Shown here piece by piece: positions 48,176-56,669 of a stretch of DNA of 64,000 nt; within the stretch, counting starts at the first letter, position 1; every line of letters starts with the position of its first letter. The stretch is from an uncultured Schlesneria sp. (GTDB taxonomy: Bacteria > Planctomycetota > Planctomycetia > Planctomycetales > Planctomycetaceae). Made by a program: the position numbers and the translations under genes. Under the pieces are notes generated by a model. It made no database searches. It worked only from the letters and a program-made list of their open reading frames with translations, and was not told the origin of the DNA. Where the stretch lies: NCBI GenBank assembly GCA_903871875.1, contig CAIQIR010000033.1:39696-103695 (forward strand). The letters run 5' to 3'.

Positions 48176-49525
48176 TTACTCGATCAGTTGGAACGTGCCG
48201 TAGTTCTGTTCGGCGAGTGGTTTCATGAACAGCGTCAGTCCTTCGCCGCCGTGGGCCGTCGTCACCACGCCAATCGTGTGAATCGAGACGCGGCGAGTGC
48301 GATTCAATTGGCTGGCCGCATTGACGATCTGGACCGGTGGCCCATCAGTCGGCTCGCCATCTGACAGGAAATAGATCGCTTCGGGATCGAGGCTGAAGGC
48401 GGCCATCAATGCCGCATGCGAAGCGGTTCCCATGGCTAACCCTCGGGAGATGACCGCCCGCGAGGCCGTCTTCTTGGCATCTTCGGTTGCAGGCACGAGT
48501 CGTGGATGCCAGGTCGCGGCATGGATATCAAACATGACCACGTCGAAATTGACGACTTCCGGCAGCGAATCGATCGCTTTGACCAGCGCCTGCTTCGCGG
48601 CCTCAATCGGCTGGCCTCGCATACTGCCGGAAGTGTCGAGTACGAACACGATTCGCTTAGCGCAAATCGGAATGCGATAGTACGTCGGTCGCTCTTCGTT
48701 CACCTCTTCTTCGACGAGCGCCACGTCGGCCGCCGGAAACGAAAAACTGTCGCGATTCGCTTTCCACCACTCGGCCCATTGCATGTCGTTGCCGCGAAAC
48801 TTCTGCTTTGTCAGCGCCGTCAAATAATGCACCACGTCGTACTGAATCAGCCCATCGGTCTTGGGCAACAGTTTGATCAGAAAATCGACCGCCTCGGGCC
48901 GGCGAATCTTGGTCATCGCCTGCACGACGCAACGGCGATAGCCAAAATGTGTCTCGAACACGCTCGCCTTCGCCAACAGCGTCACTGATCGGACCGCATC
49001 GGCAGTGCCCTGCTCTGCGAAGTCGTCAATCACGGTCATCGGCACCAGCAGATTACCTTTCGGCGTGGCCAGGTATTCGTCGATAAACGTCAACAGCTCG
49101 CTCTGTCGATCTTCGACATTGCTGACCAACAGTGCTCGCAACAATTCCACCGAGACCTCGGTCGCCATCGTTTTGCGCAGCGACCTTTTCAGCTCGTCGA
49201 CCAGAAACCGGTTGACCAGAGAATCGTCGGCCAGTTTCCCCAAAGCCGCCCGCGTCGCCAGCCGCACGCCCTCGTCCTCGTCAGCGAATCCGCGTTTGAG
49301 AAGCAGTTCGGCCGCGCCCGGGTGCATCACACTGCCGAAGGCCCTGACAGCCGCGGCACGAGCCACCGGATTGGACTTCTTCATCTCTTTCAAGAACGAC
49401 TGTTTAGCCGCCAGAAATTCGGCACTGGGCGGTACCGCTGCCGCATGCAGCACGGAAATGGCCAGCAGCACCGTCCCACCGACAATCAGGCCACACCAAT
49501 GACAGACCCGCTTCCGCATGATCAT
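48176..49525 (-). CDS. Secreted HEAT-repeat/VWA-domain protein
   Basis: About 449 residues; the ATGs at 49525 and 49519 are both possible. A signal peptide (LIVGGTVLLAISVLHAAA) is followed by HEAT-like helical repeats (ARAAAVRAFGSVMHPGAAEL, VRLATRAALGKLADDS) and, from about 290, a VWA domain with an intact MIDAS in IVFVLDTSGSMRGQPIEAA plus AIYFLSDGEPTDGPP. It should be exported. This is a common planctomycete protein type with unknown role; the HEAT part may bind other proteins and the VWA part may give metal-dependent contacts. It lies between the barrel-helix protein gene and the BlaI operators on the same strand. Confidence 0.83.
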   Translation of the reverse strand: MIMRKRVCHWCGLIVGGTVLLAISVLHAAAVPPSAEFLAAKQSFLKEMKKSNPVARAAAVRAFGSVMHPGAAELLLKRGFADEDEGVRLATRAALGKLADDSLVNRFLVDELKRSLRKTMATEVSVELLRALLVSNVEDRQSELLTFIDEYLATPKGNLLVPMTVIDDFAEQGTADAVRSVTLLAKASVFETHFGYRRCVVQAMTKIRRPEAVDFLIKLLPKTDGLIQYDVVHYLTALTKQKFRGNDMQWAEWWKANRDSFSFPAADVALVEEEVNEERPTYYRIPICAKRIVFVLDTSGSMRGQPIEAAKQALVKAIDSLPEVVNFDVVMFDIHAATWHPRLVPATEDAKKTASRAVISRGLAMGTASHAALMAAFSLDPEAIYFLSDGEPTDGPPVQIVNAASQLNRTRRVSIHTIGVVTTAHGGEGLTLFMKPLAEQNYGTFQLIE

Positions 49526-49870
49526 TCCAAGCAACGGCGACCGGCGACGACAGACAGGTGATCATAGCGAAATCACAGCGATTTTGTTGCTGTATTTCTT
49601 GAATGGATCGTCCGTGCCGTCACCTAATGCTCGGGCGCCGTAATTGGACAGCGCGGTCAACCGTGCGAGAATGCTGGCAGATCGTGTTGTTCGAGGTATT
49701 TATCCTGACCCGTTGGCACGACTGCCGGAAGACAGAGCCTGCCTGGCCGATTTGCTGAAGCCGAGCCTGGCGAAAACGGCGATTGATCGCAGCCGCCAAC
49801 GACCCGTCGCGCACTGATCTGGCGACGTGCCCCCGCGAACTCCGCCATCCCGACATCAATCCGGCGCGGC
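49526..49870. other. Intergenic region without recognisable gene
   Basis: A 345-bp gap between the beta-helix protein gene and the HEAT-VWA gene, both on the minus strand. Short open frames here are not protein-like. No clear hairpin or operator was found. Confidence 0.4.
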
Positions 49871-52800
49871 TTACCAATTCGGTGCGACCAGGTAGTTGCC
49901 GTTGATCACGATTCCACCCGCCCCCGTGCCCGTCGGAATTGCGAAGGCTTCCTGAGTGGTCGTGTTGAAGATCGAGTTTGATACCGTGTTGTACGGAGTA
50001 ACCAGAGTCACGTTCGAGGCGACCTGCGAGAAAATGATTCCGCGATGAGTTGTCACGTCACCCTTCAGCAGATTGATGATGTTCCCCGTCAGCTGGGTAC
50101 TGGTTCCCGAACCCGCGTAGTCGTACAGAATCCCCGTCGCGCCGCCGGCCTGATCGGTGACCGTGTTGGTCGTGACGAGCTCGGTATTGGGCGCGTACAG
50201 ATCAAACCGGAATCCGGTTCCGCCGGTGGATTGGAAATCGATCTGGTTGCTGGTCACCGTCAAATTCGCATTGCCGGTCGACGTTTGGCCAGACTGTCCC
50301 TCGGTGATCCAGATCCCCGTACCACCAGACGCCGCGTTTGCCACGAAGTAAATGATATTGCCATTGAAAGTCGAGGTTAACTGCGACGTCAGCGTGGGAT
50401 CCGTCAGCGAGATGGCCGTCATATTCGGACCGGAAACATAGAAGGTATTACTGCTGATGGCGGTCGTGGCCGGACCGTTCCAATTCACACCGACAACCGA
50501 CGAACCGTTGTTGTAGCCGTAGAACGTATTCCCAGACACCTGCGTCGCCAGCGTCGCACCGGTGCCGCCCGCCTGAGTCACAAATTGCAGGGCGGTCCCG
50601 TTCACGTCGGTGATCGTGTTACCCTCAACATAAGACGTGAAACCTGCGACGGTATTGGCCGCGATCCGCACCGTCCCTCCGCCAGACGCTCCATTACCTT
50701 GCAGGATCGAGTTGCCCAACGAAAACGTGTTGTCGTTCAACGAATCGACCGCGTAACCCGTCGAGCCGCTGATTCTCAAGTTGGACATCGTAAGCTGTGT
50801 CGAACTCGTGGACTGAACTCCAACGGCATTGTTGACCAGATCAACCCAGTTCAGGCTGGTGGTACCAAACGAATTGATCAGGACACCGGCCGTCGTCGTA
50901 TTCTGAATCGTTCCCCCCGAGGCATAACTGTTTCCGCCGGCGATCGTGAAGCTTCCCGTGCTGGATTGCAGCTTGATGCCGTAAGCGCCGCCATTCACCG
51001 AGACCGAACCAAGTCTCGCATTGATGCCCGAAGATTCGATATCCATCGCCGGAGCATTCACCGTCGCCAACGATCCGCCACTGATTTGCAGATTCGACAC
51101 GTTGCTGGCCGACAAGCCCATCGCATTTTGCGTGTTGATCGCGACGGTTCCGAACGCGATCGCACCCGTCGTATTGGCGAGATTCACCGCGGGTTGCGAC
51201 GCGGTCGACGTCACGCTGAGGTTCGACACATTGATCTTCGCATCGGTCCCGGTCACGGAAAAACCCGCTCCATTGGGCGAAGTGATCTTCGTATTTCCAC
51301 CGAAGTGATAAGTGCTGCCGGATGACGCGCCCGAGATCTCCACCGCCGCTCCCGAAGTCATGCCCGACTGAGAGACACTCAACGAATTGATCGTGAGATT
51401 GGCAGCAACGTCATTAATGACCAGCCCTGATCCGCCGATATTCTGAAGCGTCAGATGATTGACGACGGCCGAGCCGCCCGTCAGGTTTTCCAGGACAAAC
51501 CCATTCCCTTGCGCGCTGATTGAACTTCCGATGCCGGAAGTGGTGATGTTGGCCGTACCTCCGTTGAACACGATTCCGTTCCCGGTCGCCGACAGCACAT
51601 CAATATTGCCCAGCACCACACTGCCCGATGAATTCGTCAAATTGATGGCATCGCCGCCAATCGACGAGAATGCCAAGTCATGCAGCGAGACCCCCGAGAC
51701 ACCATTGCCCACAATCCCGTCGCCCGTCGAACCGGTAATGTTGAAACCGGCCACTTCCGTATTCGAGGCCAGCGTCACGGCGTTGCCCGATACGTTTTGA
51801 ATGACGGGTGTCGCACTGGACTGGCCCGCGGCGAGCAGCAACGTCGGGATCGGAACATTTCCTCCAGCGGTCGTCGGCACATATTCGTTCGAATTGCCCT
51901 GACCAAACAAATGTTGACCGGACGCTAACGTGATCGGTTGAGTGAGGACCGAACCGCTTTGCACGATGATCAGATTGCCCCCGGCAGATTGAGCGGCTGC
52001 GACGGTGGAAAACGGATTCCCCGTGGTGCCATCCGGTGTCCCGCCACCCGGTCCCGGAGTTGCCGGCGCATAAACTTGTTCGACCACGTACGGATTGCCG
52101 GTCGCCGGATCGATCGCCACTTGATTGGCCGCGTTGCTCTGCGACTGCGCCACGATCACGTTGTAGTTACGTTCCACGAACCGGAACGGCGACGGTGTGT
52201 TCCTGACCCAACCGGTCGACGGGTGGTCGCTGCCGAAGGGAAACTGCATCGACACTCCGACCATCAAATTGTCGCCGTACAATTTATCGTGCGTGTACAT
52301 CGCCTGCGCTGTGACCGTATTGTTGATCACGCCTTCGACTCGGGCTCTGAACCCGTTCACGCCACCGGTCCCTCCCCCTTCGAAGTGATAACCGCCCACG
52401 AAAGCGCGTACGATATGGCGATCAAGCACCGGCAGGCTATACCCCACTTCCGCATCGACGCCCCGCAGTGCGGTTCCCGCCACGATCGAACGACTGTACA
52501 GCAGTTGATTTCCTACAATCTGCGCGTTGCTGATCGTGTTCGACGATTGAGTCGACGTGACCGGCAAGTAAACGTTCGACCGGAATTCATACTGATTGAT
52601 CAAGCCTTCAAAGCTCAGCCCCACCTGCTGGAACATTTTGGATGTCGACTGGTCAGCGTCGTACCAGGCACTGGCACCACCCCAGGCATTCCATTGATCC
52701 CATAAACGGCGGTAACCCACGCCGAGGTTTCCCCCGAACTGGGAATTATTGGTCACGAACCCGCGCATGTCAGAGAAAATGAAGTGTTCATCGGTCAGCA

Positions 52801-53239
52801 AATAGGGAAAGAACTCCAGCGGCGTGATCGAATCAGTTCGACCAAACGTTTTGCCACCGAGGTAACTCGCCCGTCCCATCGAGCCAACGCCGTTCCCGAT
52901 CACCCGCTGAGGCGTTTGTTCGAGCTCGTCGAATTCCTCTTCTTCCTCCATCTCGTCAAACTGGGCCACCTGTTTCACGGCCGGTTTGACCACCGGTTTG
53001 CGAGCGGGTGGTTTCCGCGGATCGTTGTCCGATTCGGCATCGTCACCGGTGTCAGCGTCCGCTTCGGCTTCATCGTCGTCGGGGTCTGACACCCGGGTGC
53101 GAGCCGCAGATTTGTCCGCAGCGAACAACAATCGAGGCACCCATTGGCCGCCACCGATTAGCCAACCGGCCAGCACCAGAATTCCCGCCAAGGTGGCGTT
53201 TCGCCGCAATGTCGACTGGAATCGAATTCTCGTCAACAT
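49871..53239 (-). CDS. Inverse-autotransporter-like outer membrane barrel with beta-helix passenger
   Basis: 1122 residues from MLTRIRFQSTLRRNATLAG, which has AAGGAA about 10 bp upstream; the longer frame above it is not coding-like. A signal or anchor segment (TLAGILVLAGWLIGGG) precedes an acidic linker. Residues about 110-345 form an intimin/inverse-autotransporter-like barrel: GGNLGVGYRRLWDQWN, GGASAWYDADQST, QVGLSFEGLINQYEFRSNVY and VRAFVGGYHFEGGG. From about 400 to the end is a right-handed beta-helix with Asn/Ser/Gly-rich turns (NAVTLASNTEVAGFNITG, GDAINLTNSSGSVVLGNIDV, LTMSNLRISGSTGYAVDS). In this design the barrel anchors and the C-terminal helix is displayed outside. It is likely a surface adhesin or carbohydrate-binding protein. 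Confidence 0.78.
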   Translation of the reverse strand: MLTRIRFQSTLRRNATLAGILVLAGWLIGGGQWVPRLLFAADKSAARTRVSDPDDDEAEADADTGDDAESDNDPRKPPARKPVVKPAVKQVAQFDEMEEEEEFDELEQTPQRVIGNGVGSMGRASYLGGKTFGRTDSITPLEFFPYLLTDEHFIFSDMRGFVTNNSQFGGNLGVGYRRLWDQWNAWGGASAWYDADQSTSKMFQQVGLSFEGLINQYEFRSNVYLPVTSTQSSNTISNAQIVGNQLLYSRSIVAGTALRGVDAEVGYSLPVLDRHIVRAFVGGYHFEGGGTGGVNGFRARVEGVINNTVTAQAMYTHDKLYGDNLMVGVSMQFPFGSDHPSTGWVRNTPSPFRFVERNYNVIVAQSQSNAANQVAIDPATGNPYVVEQVYAPATPGPGGGTPDGTTGNPFSTVAAAQSAGGNLIIVQSGSVLTQPITLASGQHLFGQGNSNEYVPTTAGGNVPIPTLLLAAGQSSATPVIQNVSGNAVTLASNTEVAGFNITGSTGDGIVGNGVSGVSLHDLAFSSIGGDAINLTNSSGSVVLGNIDVLSATGNGIVFNGGTANITTSGIGSSISAQGNGFVLENLTGGSAVVNHLTLQNIGGSGLVINDVAANLTINSLSVSQSGMTSGAAVEISGASSGSTYHFGGNTKITSPNGAGFSVTGTDAKINVSNLSVTSTASQPAVNLANTTGAIAFGTVAINTQNAMGLSASNVSNLQISGGSLATVNAPAMDIESSGINARLGSVSVNGGAYGIKLQSSTGSFTIAGGNSYASGGTIQNTTTAGVLINSFGTTSLNWVDLVNNAVGVQSTSSTQLTMSNLRISGSTGYAVDSLNDNTFSLGNSILQGNGASGGGTVRIAANTVAGFTSYVEGNTITDVNGTALQFVTQAGGTGATLATQVSGNTFYGYNNGSSVVGVNWNGPATTAISSNTFYVSGPNMTAISLTDPTLTSQLTSTFNGNIIYFVANAASGGTGIWITEGQSGQTSTGNANLTVTSNQIDFQSTGGTGFRFDLYAPNTELVTTNTVTDQAGGATGILYDYAGSGTSTQLTGNIINLLKGDVTTHRGIIFSQVASNVTLVTPYNTVSNSIFNTTTQEAFAIPTGTGAGGIVINGNYLVAPNW

Positions 53240-53842
53240 TGGGATGTTCCTTCCCGCGCACAAGACTTGCGAGACCGACTCGAATGGATCCAATCCATTT
53301 CTGTTACGGACATCGCCACGGCCTCTGGTCGAGGTCAAACGCGGAATCGCACCCGGATTGAAGGGTGATTTTGGTCTAGCGGAAAATGATCGGAGATGAA
53401 ATCGGACCTGTTCTAACCGGTGTATAAATCCAACCCCCAACTCTGTCGAGACGAAGTTCCTGACGTCCGCGCAAGACTGCGATGGAATTCAGGTCTGGCC
53501 CACCAAACCCGGACGATGAAATGACCAGGGCCGACCCAGGATCGATTTCCAAGTGGTGAAAGGTGAGGCGAATCACGCAGTCTGCAGCAGTGGCGATCCG
53601 CCCCGAATGACGAATCGCACGGGACGGACGACTGTTCGCGAGAGACGGCAATGACTCACCATCTCACTCCGAAACAGGCCCGTTCGGCGAATTGAGCCGA
53701 AGGTCGATTGGTTAGCCTTCACCCGGCGAATTGTCGGTCCTGAAGACGCCACATCAGACCGGCGATCAACGATCCCGGCACAGTAAGTGCGTCTCATCGA
53801 GAAGCCAGACGGATCGTTTCAAACCCAGAAAAGGACTTGTTT
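53240..53842. other. Divergent intergenic region
   Basis: About 600 bp between the barrel/beta-helix gene and the small secreted protein gene, transcribed in opposite directions. The open frames crossing it (for example 53376-53651 minus) lack protein-like composition or start signals. It should contain two promoters; none stands out. Confidence 0.4.
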
Positions 53843-54193
53843 ATGCGAGCAATGAAGAGTTGGATCATGGCGGCGACCGTCGTCGCGGCGATTGTCGGTG
53901 GAACGGCGTTGGTCGAAACCATGTCGACACGGTCGGCACTCGCTCAGCCCGGAGGCCATCTGGATGACCATTGGCGTTTCCATGAAGGACGATGGAGTTA
54001 TTGGAACCAGGCCGACAGACGCTGGTATTACACCGATGGCCTGCATTGGTTCTTTCACAACGGGACCGTCTGGGCTCCCTACCACTTCGACAAAGGGTTC
54101 GGCCGCAAAGGATTCGAACGCGGCGCCTATCGAGCCCCCGGTCCCGAAGTCCAGGTCGTCGTGCCAAACCACAAAATCTACGTCGCACCCTGA
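53843..54193 (+). CDS. Small secreted Trp/Tyr/His-rich protein
   Basis: 116 residues from MRAMKSWIMAATVVAA, with AAGGA 7 bp before the ATG; a TTG two codons earlier is less likely. A Sec signal peptide ends near SALA-QP. The mature part is rich in aromatic residues in a repeated pattern: DHWRFHEGRWSYWNQADRRW, YYTDGLHWFFHNGTVWAPY. This spacing of W/Y/F suggests a small beta-sheet protein that binds carbohydrate or a surface. It ends with QVVVPNHKIYVAP. A strong terminator follows 24 bp later, so it is a single-gene unit. I do not recognise the family. Confidence 0.75.
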   Translation: MRAMKSWIMAATVVAAIVGGTALVETMSTRSALAQPGGHLDDHWRFHEGRWSYWNQADRRWYYTDGLHWFFHNGTVWAPYHFDKGFGRKGFERGAYRAPGPEVQVVVPNHKIYVAP

Positions 54194-54216
54194 TCGATGC
54201 TGAGCGAATCTCAAGC

Positions 54217-54250
54217 AAAGCACGCCCCCCCTCGAGGGCGTGCTTTTCTT
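54217..54250 (+). terminator. Intrinsic terminator
   Basis: AAAGCACGCCC (54217-54227) pairs with GGGCGTGCTTT (54236-54246), 8-nt loop, followed by TCTTTT. It lies just after the small secreted protein gene. Confidence 0.85.
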
Positions 54251-54694
54251 TTGTACCGAACAGTTCCGCTTCAATGCGAAAACAGAAAGGGCTGCGCAGA
54301 ACCTCACGACGGTCGCCGCGATAAAATGCGACCTGGGGCCAGACCGTTCTCAACAACAATGTCGACTTTTCAATCCAGAATTCGACCGGTCGTCATCTCC
54401 GCCAGAATCTCATGCACGCTCACGACGTCAGTCGTACTCATACGATCGGGAGGAGAATCGGTGACACACGACTTTCGGATGTCGGTCACCTGCGCGTCCC
54501 ACGCGAAATCCCTTCGCGATCGGTCAACCGATCGATTGGGCACGGATCCTTCACGGGATATACTCGCTTGGCAGTCGAGAGTTTCTCCGCCGACGTTCAC
54601 CGCTGTTGAAGAGTGGGCCGGAACGACGTCCAGAAAACACCCGACGTCGCGCGGATCCCATCTCACTCTCTTCATCGTCCTGCGGAGTTAGCGA
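54251..54694. other. Gap with no supported gene
   Basis: About 440 bp between the terminator and the M24 fragment. A minus-strand open frame at 54370-54675 ends in MSTTDVVSVHEILAEMTTG, which looks faintly protein-like, but the rest does not; it may be another decayed fragment. GGAG at about 54680 belongs to the next start. Confidence 0.35.
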
Positions 54695-55051
54695 ATGATC
54701 GAGATCGAAAAGTACCGCGCGGTTCAAACGATCGCGAAAATCGTGCTAGCCGAACTCGCGAGCAGTCTGCGGGCGACTGACTCGGAAAGGACGATCGCTG
54801 ACCGAGCTGTTGAACTGCTCGCCGCGCAGGGGATCACCGAAACCTGGTATTACAATTGCCCGGCATTTGTGCTGCTGGGATCGAACAGCTGCCAGTCGAT
54901 TTCGGGTCGCGAATACGTACCAGGCGACGAGTGTGTGGGTATCAGGACGGACAGCTTGCATCTGTTCCGCGATTTGGCCGGTCGGCAGGCAGAAAACCCG
55001 AACAGCCTGGCACCAGCTGTCGGCGCGGGAAGAATTCCAACCGACCATTAG
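54695..55051 (+). pseudogene. Truncated M24 (Xaa-Pro aminopeptidase-like) gene
   Basis: The first 83 residues, from MIEIEKYRAVQTIAK, match the start of an M24-type metallopeptidase: ERTIADRAVELLAAQGI, TETWYYNCPAFVLLGS and CQSISGREYVPGDECVG. A good ribosome site (GGAG, 7 bp) precedes the ATG. From about 54945 the similarity stops; the remaining 35 residues (RTDSLHLFRDLAGRQAEN onward) do not continue the family, and the metal-binding half is absent. The sequence after the break is instead open on the other strand. This is a 5' gene fragment left by a deletion or rearrangement. Confidence 0.6.
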
Positions 55052-55372
55052 GACAGTGCACGTGCTTGAAAGCAGATCCAGCTCGTCGAACGTGAGATTG
55101 AACCACGGCAGCTGATCTCGGGCAGCTGTGACCGCAAATCGAAACTTTGTCTCGACCGCACCGATATGACAGGCGTAGGTATCGGCTCTAAAATGCGACA
55201 GCTTGGAAACCTCCGGCGAGCTTCCGAGACGGGTAAGAATGATTTTCTTGACCGACTGAGCGGGCGCACTACCTTTCTTCGTAATCCTTATGCTAGCAAA
55301 ACGCGATTGCGGCCCGGTCGAAGACAATACTGCAACGTACTTTTCGGCGGGCCTAAATACATCCGAAGACAT
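54746..55372 (-). CDS. Possible fragment of an unknown protein opposing the M24 remnant
   Basis: An open frame from MSSDVFRPAEKYVAVL with GAGGA 9 bp upstream. Its first 145 residues read like a real protein: RFASIRITKKGSAPAQSVKK, KIILTRLGSSPEVSKLSHF, HIGAVETKFRFAVTAARDQ, LPWFNLTFDELDLLSS and ADSWCQAVRVFCLPTGQIAE. From about 54945 down it is merely antisense to the M24 fragment and no longer protein-like. It seems to be the 5' end of a second gene joined tail to tail with the M24 fragment. I do not know its family. Confidence 0.4.
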   Translation of the reverse strand: MSSDVFRPAEKYVAVLSSTGPQSRFASIRITKKGSAPAQSVKKIILTRLGSSPEVSKLSHFRADTYACHIGAVETKFRFAVTAARDQLPWFNLTFDELDLLSSTCTVLMVGWNSSRADSWCQAVRVFCLPTGQIAEQMQAVRPDTHTLVAWYVFATRNRLAAVRSQQHKCRAIVIPGFGDPLRGEQFNSSVSDRPFRVSRPQTAREFG

Positions 55373-55559
55373 TTGAGCCATTCCTCGCAGGAGATTTTTG
55401 AATTTATCGCATCAGGTCCTCCGCGACGCAAGGAACACTGCGCCAACTCCATAATAGGGCCGCTCGCAGCCCTATCGCTCAACGGATACACTCAATCTAC
55501 CGGAACGGCAGCTGATGGCCCCTACAGATCGTCCACACGTGCACCTATCAGGGCCAATC

Positions 55560-55933
55560 TTCGTTAGCAGAGCGCTGGCTTTTCTGCCAAAGATTAAAGA
55601 TAGCGGTAGGAAGGACCGGTCAATCTCCCTCCCTCTCTCCGAACCGTACGAGCGCCTTTCCCACATCCAGCTCTCGGATGAGTCGATTCCTCGGAATTGG
55701 ACGAAACGACGGTGGAGATCAGCCAGACTATTGTCTGCCTGTTCCGCACCGGAGGCGTTGGGTCTGCGCTGATGTGATGGCCAGCGCTGGGGGTTCTGCC
55801 GATTCCGCTGCGGGAGGATCCGATAGAGTCGGCGAGGGATCATCGCGGCCTGCGGCCGGAAAAGACTCCCCTGACAGGGATGGAAGTCGTGGAACCATCC
55901 GCCAGTGGCCTGAGCAGTAGCATTTTCTGCCAA
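55560..55933 (-). other. Possible group II intron remnant
   Basis: On the minus strand, GGCGCTCGTACGGTTCGGAG followed by a purine-rich GAGAGGGAGGGAG resembles the conserved structural segment of bacterial group II introns. The open frame just upstream on that strand contains NPQRWPSHQRRPNASGAEQ and NSLADLHRRFVQF, faintly like the C-terminal end of intron reverse transcriptases. No RT core or YxDD motif is present. This is a weak resemblance by eye. Confidence 0.3.
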
Positions 55934-56110
55934 GTAGCCATCTCGCTCCGTCGAGATGATAGCCGCATTTCGGTTCTGTTTTTCTATTCGCCTTTCTCTG
56001 CGGAATTCTCTCTTCGTATTTCAAACGAAAAACGAAAAGACAGTTTCAAACGAAAACCGCAAGGCCGAAAACTCGCTTTCCTCACGGCGGAGCGTGAGGG
56101 CTACACTCAA
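55929..56110. repeat. Imperfect tandem duplication, copy A, with two REP-like hairpins
   Basis: Begins CTGCCAAGTAGCCATCTCGC and ends in GAGCGTGAGGGCTAC. It contains hairpin 1, CATCTCG-CTCCGT-CGAGATG (55939-55958), and hairpin 2, CCTCACG-GCGGAG-CGTGAGG (56080-56099). The two loops are near reverse complements of each other. Copy B follows at 56203-56334; copy A has about 50 extra bases. Confidence 0.8.
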
Positions 56111-56202
56111 TCCATCGAGAAGATCGCCACATTTTTTTGGGCCTCAACTGCGTGCACCTGCGCAAATACCAAACGCGCGCGAAGAACGACTTGCTTTCCT
56201 CT

Positions 56203-56334
56203 GCCAAGTAGCCATCTCGCTCCGTCGAGATGATAGCCGCATTTCTCTGCGGAATTCTCTCTTCGTATTTCAAACGAAAACCACAAAACAGAAAACCCGC
56301 TTTCCTCACGGCGGAGCGTGAGGGCTACTTTAAT
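56203..56334. repeat. Imperfect tandem duplication, copy B, with two REP-like hairpins
   Basis: The same order as copy A: CTGCCAAGTAGCCATCTCGC, hairpin 1 (56213-56232), GCGGAATTCTCTCTTCG, TTTCAAACGAAAACC, then hairpin 2 (56304-56323) and GGGCTAC. The spacer between the copies has no gene. Confidence 0.8.
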
Positions 56335-56657
56335 CCTCAGAAAACGCGAAAACCGCTGACGGATTGGGCTTGTCGGGTGGCCGCGGTTGGCGTTCAGCCT
56401 ACCGGGGTGGTTCTGACCACAAGAGGGGCCATCACAGTCGATCCTTTCGAATGGCACCTCGGCGATTCGGCCTTCCTTGCCGGGTGGCCATCAGGTTGCT
56501 TCGCAACCGTTTGGGGCCGCAGGCTAGAGAGACATCAATCTCGACACAGCGCAAAACGGCTTCCTGAATTTCCTGACAGAATTGCGACAATACGTATTTA
56601 CTTATTTTGTCGCTTTTCTACAATAATGACATGACGAGACTGCTTACAGACATTATG
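56335..56657. other. Gap with no supported gene
   Basis: About 320 bp after the repeat copies and before the strong ribosome site at 56658. It is G+C-rich, with no protein-like frame; AGGTTGCTTCGCAACCGTTT near 56493 can form a small hairpin. Confidence 0.35.
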
Positions 56658-56669
56658 AAGGAGAAACAG

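Noticed and set aside
50585..52705. Two long plus-strand open frames across the beta-helix gene
   Set aside because: Antisense of a protein with signal peptide, barrel and regular beta-helix turns; no start signals or known motifs on the plus strand.
55929..56334. Could the repeated hairpins be a CRISPR array?
   Set aside because: Only two copies of a long unit with internal palindromes, no regular short repeats with unique spacers, and no cas genes nearby.
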